In this document: positions 53,699 through 64,000 of the stretch, one piece after another
Numbering within the stretch: the first letter of the stretch is position 1
Layout of the letters: each line of letters starts with the position of its first letter
Source: Amorphochlora amoebiformis
Lineage: Eukaryota; Cercozoa; Chlorarachniophyceae
DNA: 64,000 bases
Assembly (NCBI GenBank): GCA_054601695.1
Contig: BAAHQB010000024.1
Location: 1,215,988-1,279,987, forward strand
Direction: 5' to 3'
The notes under the pieces: model-generated
Told to the model about the DNA's origin: nothing
Databases searched by the model: none
Seen by the model: the letters and a program-made list of their open reading frames with translations, nothing else
Position numbers and translations under genes: made by a program

Positions 53699-54802
53699 TT
53701 ACATATAATACTAATGATTATGATGTATACGAATATAGATATTTGTTAAGATATATTATACATATATTGATGTATCATATGTTATTAACAGACAAATATC
53801 TGTATAATATATATATGTATGTATATACTATATATATATATATTTACAATTTTACATATATGCATATCTCTATTGTTACATGTATGCATATAAACATTAG
53901 GTAAATATATGAGCATATACATAATACATGTATGAATGTATATGTACACATACATATATAAATTATATATATATATATATATATATTTGTATATATATAT
54001 ATATATATACATGTATCATAGTTTTCATATGTACATATATATATATATATATATATATTATCTAGATTATATATATATATATATATAATATTTGTTTTAT
54101 ATATATGTGTATGTATACATATAAAATATTATATATGTATCACCTGTTCAACAAAACTATATATATGAATACCAGACCGGTAGCAATGCGCCAGGGGTAC
54201 GGAGTATACATTACTACTAGACTAATAATTGCGCATTGACAATCATTAGTATGTTCTACTACCAGGTACAATGCCATGTTGCAGGGCGAGACGTGCTAGA
54301 GCCCGTGCGTAGAGACTGCACGAGAGACCAGCTAGACCAGTCTTAAATGTTGAAAGTTACTAGTTTGAAATCAGAATCGAAAAAGTTAAAACGTTCCAAT
54401 CTAGATAATAGAAAGTTCTAGAGTTTGAAAGGCTTGGTGTACATTGGCCTTTTCTCGAGAGATGCATTACTAGTAGCTCGGTTCGGAATTCATAGTAACA
54501 TGCTAGTAGATGTTGTTGTTATATGCAATTGCGCGATATATATATAATTAGAACTATAATATATCTCAACTGGCTCAACGGATAATCACAGTTTAAATTT
54601 GCACAACATCATAGCGTGCCTCCATTCACTAGATTCAAGCCATATCAGTATCATAGGCTGTCCAGATAGTCAAGAGCCAGATAAGCCTCACGATCATAGA
54701 TATCTGTACTAATCTACTAGATCTAGAATAGTGCTAATTTTTTACAGGCAGAGTAGGATTCTCAATGGCTAAAATGGCGCTAAATTTTTACAGGCGATAC
54801 TT
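53350..54802. other. TA microsatellites then CTAG-rich intergenic DNA
   Basis: (TA)n fills 53355-54110. From about 54170 to 54800 the sequence is unique and rich in CTAG words (tactagatctagaatag), ending at the stop of the zinc-finger gene. No ORF is supported. Confidence 0.65.
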
Positions 54803-55590
54803 CTAGATTGACTTGAACCGCGGAAGCAGTGTAGGGTTGTTTGCCTTGAAGGGTATTGATGAAAATCCTTGGAAAGTTGTTTTATTCTCTCCACCCCGTC
54901 TATGTCTTCCTGAACTCCCTCTACCAAGCATAGCCTGGTTTCTCGCAATAACTTTGGCCACTTTAGGACACGATGCGCTAAACAGCGAACGGTGTAGCGC
55001 TCTCTTGGTAGCCTCCCGCCAGGTGCTCGAGCTTGCGTCGGCTGGTCGTATCAGGGCGTTACCTGAGTACCGCTGAAGTTTTGGAGGTTCATGGACGGAA
55101 CGTATTGTGTATTGAGTTGGATTGGGATTTGCTGGGGAGGAGTAGCTCATGCATGGAGGCCGAGGTGGTGGCTGCAAGTTGGAGTCATTCTCTGTTATCG
55201 TGGAGGTCGAGCTGAGCGAGAGGCGGGACACGTCAGATTCAGGCGATCTACCAGAGGACATCAAGGCAGCATTGCGAGCAGAGCGCAACCGATTCGGCGA
55301 CGGGATCTTCACCTCGAGGCCACGGAAACGTGCTTCGCGGGCGTTCTCAATGGTTGTATCACGCGTGATGTTACAGCTTGTGGGCGCCAGCGGCAAGTAG
55401 TTGTTGCAGTCGTCTTCCGTTGAAATGGGAGCGACATGGCGCGCTCGTTTGGTGGGGCGATTGGCGTCATGGCATTGCGAGTTCGAGCGGGGGAGTGAGC
55501 CCGTCTGGAGCTTCAGGTCACAGGTCACAAGATGCTTTTGGATGGATCTGCGTGAGGGGTTACGATTGAAGATCAAATACATATGCATGT

Positions 55591-55633
<43 letters not shown>

Positions 55634-55635
55634 GG

Positions 55636-55702
<67 letters not shown>

Positions 55703-55762
55703 GTTTCTATATGTATACATATATATATATATATATATGTATGTATATATGTTTCTATATGT

Positions 55763-55816
<54 letters not shown>

Positions 55817-56000
55817 CAACATATATGTGCATATGTAGATATGCTATAATGTATTCATATTTCATTACCTTGTGCTTGTCTTGCGGTAATACTTTCCGCA
55901 TTTATAAGGGCAGCGCCACTTTTCCTCATCCCGCAGTTCTTCCGACCTGACAACATGTGTGTACTTGAACACAGACACATACGGATGTACACGATGTGTA

Positions 56001-56042
<42 letters not shown>

Positions 56043-57164
56043 TTAGAATATATCTTTGTATATATTATATGCATTTACATACACATTAAACACATTTACA
56101 TATATATATATATATATATATATATAGATATATAGATATATATGTGTATTTCTATGTAGATACCTTACACTGTCATCCAAATAGGTAAAATATATACGCG
56201 TTTACATATTACTCTCTTATTCACCTCCTCTTTAATCGATGCAATAGCGGCTGCGGCGGACGATACGCCGCCTTCCTCCTCATCGATGCGGGCGGGCGAT
56301 TCCGGCGTAGGTTCTCATCACTAATTGGACAATACCTGGCTTCCTTCATCGAGTGCAGACCCGCTTGCTGACTAGAGCTTAGGCTTGCATAGTTGGACAT
56401 GGGCATCTTGTAGTCGAGTTGTTGTGAATGTGGGTGATTAAGCTGGGACACGCGAGCCGTGTAATCACGAGTGAACCGATCGGAAACATTTGTAGGAATG
56501 ACTCGTGGTATGACCATGCCAGACCCCACAGAAGATCCAGACTTTCTGACAACTGAATCCTGGATCCGCTTTAAAGGCTGAGCAGGGTCCAGTTGCGGCG
56601 GGGATGGACGAGGCGGCGCGGGGCAACCTCCTGCGCGGCCGAGAAGACTTGCGCCAATCCCCCCCGAGGACATGGGGGTATTGGTCTCATGATGAGGGAA
56701 GGTGGAATGGCGAAGATCGGACTTTGATAGGGGATGATCGGCGTGGGGAGGATGGAGATGGTTCAATGCGTAAGCGGAGTGGAGATGAGGCGGGTACGTG
56801 CTGTGATGCCGTCGCTCGAATTCCAGGGATGCCTCTGGGAGACGCGTTTTGGAGGCGGAGACTTCAGCCAGCTGCGTGAGAGAGTTTGCAGCAATGAAGA
56901 GAGCCTGGAGGATGTGTAGAAAAGAAGATTTAGATCTGGTCTGGAGGATGCCGACAGATAATGCTTCTGAGTCACAAGTAAGGGACTCAAAAAGTTTATT
57001 AGTGTGGGCGAAACCTGGGCTATTTTTTCAGCGGAAAAGTGACCAAAGTGATTCTCATAACAGAATAGCGGGCAAAAATACGAGATATTACGATAGGAAG
57101 AAGAAAAGGGAGGTGAGAAAGGGGTGGGGAGAGAGCGTTGGTGGGCTTCGGGATCCACCTTCAT
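54803..57164 (-). CDS. C2HC zinc-finger protein, probable nuclear factor
   Basis: Exons 57164-57015, 56904-56225, 55946-55869 and 55547-54803 (stop) sum to 1653 nt, 550 residues, with phases 0, 2 and 2 all matching. A single zinc finger spans the last two junctions: [17 protein letters not shown] then SIQKHLVTC, giving C289-x3-C293-x14-H308-x3-C312. Around it the protein is low in complexity, rich in Ser, Pro, His and Arg, with basic clusters (HRLKRR before the finger, PTKRARH after it) that could be nuclear localisation signals. The helical [20 protein letters not shown] segment follows the first intron. A DNA-binding or RNA-associated role is an inference from the finger. The intron 55868-55548 is TA microsatellite; the other two are short and TA-poor. 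The start ATG at 57164 is the first in an open frame. Confidence 0.75.
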
Positions 57165-58698
57165 CCCTCCTTTTCTGTCGCTTGAAACTGGACAGTAACT
57201 GTGCTGATCAGTTATATTTAACTTCTCGGCACCTGGAGATAATTTTCAGTAGAATTACCTTAATTTTCAATTTTTAGGCGTTTCGGAAATACCAAAGACA
57301 AAGAATTCACAACATTGGTATTTGAAACTGGAGTTTCATCGCTGATATGTTGTTTGAACTGATCCCCCCTGTTCCATGGAAAGTAAAACTCTGTGAATTA
57401 TCTATAAAACTCATCTAATGTTTGCATCCAACCTGTAACACCAGTACGGGTAAGTATGGTTTTGTTGGTATTTCAAGTGGTTTGCAGGTATCTCCTCTCA
57501 TCCTCGCGTGGCTTCGCATCCATGAGTGTTCTCCAATGACTGTCAGCTGTCCATACATTCGTCGAGCTGGTTATCGACTGTGATCATCAAGCTCGTGGTG
57601 TACAAGTTGGGTCTACTTTTACCTACTTCCAACATTTTGCATGCTGCGATTGACACGCGTCAATACCATAATTCTTCCAATATTTGGCACGCTATAAGTT
57701 CCGAAGTTACTCAGATGATGATGATTTGCGTCTAGAAGGAAATCGTGATCATGAGTCCTGAAGAAACTACTGGGTCAGGACACTCTGATATTAGATTCCG
57801 AACACCATATGATCTGGTAATGCTAATTCTACTCGAATCTGTCATCTAGATCATCTAGATCAAGATCATGTAGATCATGTAGATCATCTAGATCATCTAG
57901 ATCTAGATCATTACATCTGGCGTTGTCTGGTTGCTGTTAACAGTTCCTAAGCCTAAGTTATATACTCCAGTGTAGATCTAGAGATAGCTAGATAGGTCAC
58001 AGATACACAGATACACATTCATGTAATCTACTACTACTACGTAGCAGTGCAATTTTATAACTAGTAACTAGAGTAAGTGCTAACTGGATCTAGATAATCA
58101 CTAGATCACCTATATCACTATTTTCTAGCTAGATTCTGTAACAATAAGATAAATTGTTGATTGTGCTAACTAGCTAGTAACTAGAGTAAGTGCTACTGGA
58201 CTAGATAATCATGCATCACTGGCTATTTTCTAGTAATTAGGGTACGAAGCTAGATCTAGATTCTATAACTAAATTGTTGATTGTCTAGATTGTAGGAAAT
58301 TAATTAAATATTTAATTTGCGGACTATTAGTAAGCATCCTGATTCCCAGTACTGTGACAACTCAGGCTGTCGCTACAACATGTACAACTGGTATCACGTG
58401 TGCTAGCTGGCTTATCATTGCTAGACGGACGAATAAGCCCTTGCATGTCTCCAGACGTCTTAGGAGCATCTTGGTCTTCTAAATTAATAATTTAGTTTTA
58501 TTCAGGATTATGAAGCTTGGTTGACTCAAATTAAATTAGAAGATATTAACGTGTATGCGTAAATACAACTCTGATATACACGCACACACATACGAATATA
58601 TACCTCTATATATACATATATATAACATTTACTAGATTCATATATGTATAATATATACATATATACATATATACATATTATATATATATATATATATA

Positions 58699-58747
<49 letters not shown>

Positions 58748-58757
58748 CTTTTTTTGT
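57165..58757. other. Intergenic region, CTAG/GATC-rich
   Basis: Unique DNA upstream of the zinc-finger gene. At 57845-57910 a minisatellite of gatcatctag/gatcatgtag units occurs, and two copies of a CTAG-rich block (ctagtaactagagtaagtgct) lie near 58060 and 58170. A possible minus-strand exon (58478-58362, after ttaatttag) is open but could not be joined convincingly. Confidence 0.55.
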
Positions 58758-59851
<1,094 letters not shown>

Positions 59852-59989
59852 TTATTTTCTGGGAGTCTCATTTCCTCGGAATCGACCTTATAAATATGAA
59901 AAGCACAAATGCATATAATACAGCAAGTCATATAGGTGTAATGGGCACACATTAGTATATAAACACACACAAACCACACACACACACAC

Positions 59990-60028
<39 letters not shown>

Positions 60029-60065
60029 CATATATATATATATATACATATATACACATATACAT

Positions 60066-60096
<31 letters not shown>

Positions 60097-60251
60097 CATA
60101 TATATACATATATATATACATATATAATCTGCACATGTATACATTAACAAATAATATATACATAATGCGCATGAACACGTTCATGTATATATTTCTTTTT
60201 TAATATATCTATCTATAGGCATGCATTATAAACATATGCATCATATGCATC

Positions 60252-60282
<31 letters not shown>

Positions 60283-60301
60283 TTGATATGTATATATACA
60301 T

Positions 60302-60355
<54 letters not shown>

Positions 60356-60358
60356 ACT

Positions 60359-60397
<39 letters not shown>

Positions 60398-60639
60398 ATA
60401 TATATATATACATACATACATAAATGTATATAATATATATACATACACACACACACATATATATATATAGAGTATATACACATATATAAATATAATATAT
60501 AATATATACATATATATATATATGTAAATATATACATATATATATATATATATATATGTATATGTGTATATATGTGTGTGTATATATGTATATAGTATGT
60601 ATACATACATGATGAAGCAAATCTTTCTCTTTAGAAGTG

Positions 60640-60682
<43 letters not shown>

Positions 60683-60718
60683 ATGTACAAGCGTATATAT
60701 ATATATATACACACACAG

Positions 60719-60770
<52 letters not shown>

Positions 60771-60897
60771 TATATATATATATATATGCGTAGTACTACA
60801 TTCATATCTATCCCATAGAACACACCTCTTGCTCCATAGCATCTATCACCCTCCTTACCCCCTATCAAAACATAATGTACATATATATATATATATT

Positions 60898-60996
<99 letters not shown>

Positions 60997-61280
60997 CAAG
61001 TTGTAAATGTGATATTTAATGTAATATTAATATATTTGTATGTACAAATATGTATGCATACATATACAAGTGTATGTATATGTAACATATACGCATATAA
61101 GTATAAATATACACATTTAAATATGCATACATACATACATATACATATACCTATTTATACATATATAAATATATAATATATATTATATATATATATACAT
61201 ATAATATATATATATATATATAATATATCTATATATATGTATATTTATATATATGAGAATATGTAAATATACATATACAT

Positions 61281-61317
<37 letters not shown>

Positions 61318-61323
61318 GATGTA

Positions 61324-61391
<68 letters not shown>

Positions 61392-61401
61392 GTACATATA
61401 C

Positions 61402-61448
<47 letters not shown>

Positions 61449-61565
61449 TATATACATATATATGTATATTGTATACATATATATATATATTTATATATAT
61501 ATATATATATATTTGTATCTATCTATCTATCTATATATATATATAAGTGTATATCTATTCATATA

Positions 61566-61616
<51 letters not shown>

Positions 61617-62082
61617 AATGTACATACATGTATATAATTGTCTGTATATATAATATATGTATACATTTATATATATGTAAATACATATATATATATATAT
61701 ATATATAATATATATATATACATATATGTACATTCAAATTCAGCAGCTTCTCTCATAAAATCTCTCGCTTCATCCCCCCCGAAGTGAAAAAATAAAAATT
61801 CCGAAAAGGGAGGAAAGAGATTAAAACGCAAGAAAAGGAGGGCGTAAAAACACTTTGTGAGAGAATCGGCACATCACCCCAAACTTGCAGTAACCTGTGA
61901 TATATAAATATTCAATGATTATACACATGTATATAAATACACGTGGTTTTTTAATATTCGATGATTGTACACATTTACATATGTGCATAATAGGTACAAC
62001 AACATACATATGCATGCCTATTACACGCACACACACACACACACATATATATACATATATATATATTATATATATATATATG

Positions 62083-62131
<49 letters not shown>

Positions 62132-62230
62132 TATGTATAAACATATCTATTACCAAAATAAACACGATATCATCAGTAGAAGTGCTAATAATTACACGTA
62201 TGCGCACAATTGTACATATATATATATATA

Positions 62231-62271
<41 letters not shown>

Positions 62272-62378
62272 ACATACATACATAATTACATATATATATG
62301 TATGTAAGAATATATGTATATATATATATATATATTATACACACACACACACATATATATATATATTATATATATATA

Positions 62379-62419
<41 letters not shown>

Positions 62420-63072
62420 GTAGGTAGCATATTTGTATATCGAGCAGGCCAAAAATGAGTAATACCTGACTCGAAGAATCGGCAGGGTACGCTGGACGCG
62501 AGCAGAACATTCTCTCCTAGGGAAGCTGTATCATCTTGGTGTCGGCGTTCTGGTTGGGATGGTGTGAGTCCTGCTTTTCTATTCTGTTTTTCTGAGGCGA
62601 GAGAGGAAGAGATAGCTAGCGTGAAAAGGGAACCAGGGAGGTGTTGGAGAAGAAAGAGGGTACAACGATTGAGTTTCAGTAAGCATGGCAACGCAGACAA
62701 TTGCATAAAAATGCGATATGTATTACTATGTTGAGATCCAGCGTTGACCTCGTGGGCAAATCGGCATTGGGAGCCACGCTCACACCTTGATTGTATATAT
62801 ATATATATAATATATATGTATATATATTATATTATATTATATATATATATATATACATATACAACTTGTATATATATATTTATACATATATTTATATATA
62901 TGTATATAAAGATATGTATTTTTGATTTGATACATGTATGGATGGAGTTGCCGAATTTTTGGTAGAGTTGAGGTATCAATCACGAGGCAGAGCAGAAATT
63001 TACTCACTGCCAAGGATTGATTACTTTGCGACATATATAACATATATCTAGATGTAATATAAAAATATATAC

Positions 63073-63110
<38 letters not shown>

Positions 63111-63303
63111 ATATATATGTATATATATATTTAGAAAAGGAGTGAGATAGAGATGATAGATAGAAAGAGAGGTATTCAGACTAAATGAGAGGAGGGATCT
63201 GGAAGGAGAATAGGAAGTGGGAGAGAAACCATGGAGTTAAGTTTATATATATAGAGAGAGAGAGAGAGCTTTAAATCTTCTCTCTCTCTTTACCATGAGA
63301 GAT

Positions 63304-63364
<61 letters not shown>

Positions 63365-63540
63365 GTATCATATTAACATCGGCAGTTACCTCCCCTTTTG
63401 AAACTCCCAGCATATCTCCCGCTGTCTCTTCTTCTGATGTAATCGTTGCGATATGATGAGGTAATGTCAACGGTATATGTGTTAGGGTCTTGCTGGGTCC
63501 AGTTGTAAAAATGACACATATTATAGTTGAAATATACCAT
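59852..63540 (-). CDS. Protein with two CCCH zinc fingers
   Basis: Exons 63540-63390, 63047-63008, 62785-62727, 62591-62466, 61894-61852, 61763-61732, 60861-60826 and 59886-59852 (TAA) sum to 522 nt, 173 residues. Finger 1 is C56-x8-C65-x5-C71-x3-H75 (CRKVINPWQ then [11 protein letters not shown]); finger 2 is C120-x7-C128-x5-C134-x3-H138 (CRFFESG then [12 protein letters not shown]). Each becomes complete only after splicing, which supports the first five exons. Upstream lies an Arg-rich [17 protein letters not shown] stretch. CCCH fingers of this spacing usually bind single-stranded RNA, so a role in mRNA processing or decay is likely. The last three exons are less sure: the 61763 acceptor is unusual, and 60861-60826 and 59886-59852 are also open in another frame ([23 protein letters not shown]) that would extend to 59263. 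An in-frame ATG also exists at 63519. Introns are TA microsatellite. Confidence 0.65.
59887..60825 (-). repeat. CCCH-gene intron of TA microsatellites
   Basis: (TA)n and (CA)n repeats throughout. A small island at 60610-60650 is too short to interpret. Confidence 0.65.
60862..61731 (-). repeat. CCCH-gene intron of TA microsatellites
   Basis: (TA)n throughout with one (CA)n patch (61280-61300) and a (TATC)n patch near 61515-61532. Nothing else is seen. Confidence 0.7.
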
Positions 63541-63591
63541 GTCCTATATATTTATGTATATATATATATATATATATATTTAGATATATGT

Positions 63592-63658
<67 letters not shown>

Positions 63659-63736
63659 TGAATTGTATATGTATATTATATATTGTGTCTTATACCTACA
63701 TATAAATATATACGTATATATATATATTATATATAT

Positions 63737-63824
<88 letters not shown>

Positions 63825-63827
63825 TAT

Positions 63828-63911
<84 letters not shown>

Positions 63912-63944
63912 CACACACACATATATATTATGTGTATATATATG

Positions 63945-63976
<32 letters not shown>

Positions 63977-64000
63977 ATATGTGTATAATGTATACATTTA
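63541..64000. repeat. TA microsatellites upstream of the CCCH gene
   Basis: Nearly pure (TA)n to the window edge. No gene or promoter motif can be separated from the repeat. Confidence 0.75.

Noticed and set aside
56604-57277. Plus-strand ORFs opposite the zinc-finger gene
   Set aside because: The minus strand has four exons with matching phases and a zinc finger; the plus frames are shadows.
57526-57735. A 69-codon plus-strand ORF
   Set aside because: No recognisable motif and no splice partners; could be chance in unique intergenic DNA.
62335-62706. 123-codon minus ORF starting at ATG 62706 as the start of the CCCH gene
   Set aside because: The acceptor at 62592 joins in phase to upstream exons that complete a first CCCH finger, so the ORF start is intronic.

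Overview
The window is nuclear DNA of an intron-rich eukaryote, most likely a single-celled protist. Every gene found is split by GT-AG introns, two introns appear to use a GC donor, and TAA, TAG and TGA all act as stops. No bacterial operon, CRISPR array, rRNA or convincing tRNA gene is visible. Most of the length is (TA)n microsatellite inside introns, which yields long spurious IYIYIY reading frames on both strands. Degenerate TTAGGG-type arrays suggest vertebrate-type telomere repeats. The lineage cannot be fixed from the sequence alone.

Gene models were built by hand: exon islands were read between splice sites and accepted only when codon phase matched across each intron. Left to right: (1) + strand, 1-12259, the 3' part of a very large cell-surface protein with filamin-like repeats, about 40 Cys-rich CPDGSC modules, one membrane span and a coiled-coil tail. 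(2) - strand, 31657-12947, a 25-exon Ca2+-binding mitochondrial carrier (SCaMC type) with four EF-hands. (3) + strand, divergent from it over 355 bp, an SBDS-like exon (32013) running into a ceramide synthase (TLC/LAG1) gene that ends near 41100. (4) - strand genes from 42.7 kb to the right end: a Cys-containing basic protein, a CGFS monothiol glutaredoxin, a small unrecognised protein, a C2HC zinc-finger protein and a protein with two CCCH fingers. A tiny candidate + strand gene (51899) diverges from the small unrecognised gene.

Introns hold the TA arrays, a dispersed repeat family of about 400 bp (all clear full copies lie in carrier introns), telomere-like arrays and a (GC)n tract of about 420 bp. 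Intergenic and 3'-flanking DNA is different: largely free of TA arrays and rich in CTAG (TCTAGA, ACTAGT, AGATCT).

The most interesting signal is a pair of tandem 62-nt exons in the ceramide synthase gene (39951-40012 and 40076-40137). They encode alternative versions of the last membrane helix, share length and phase, and cannot both be included or both be skipped without a stop, which is the signature of mutually exclusive splicing. The genes are functionally unrelated housekeeping and surface genes; nothing suggests that they act together.
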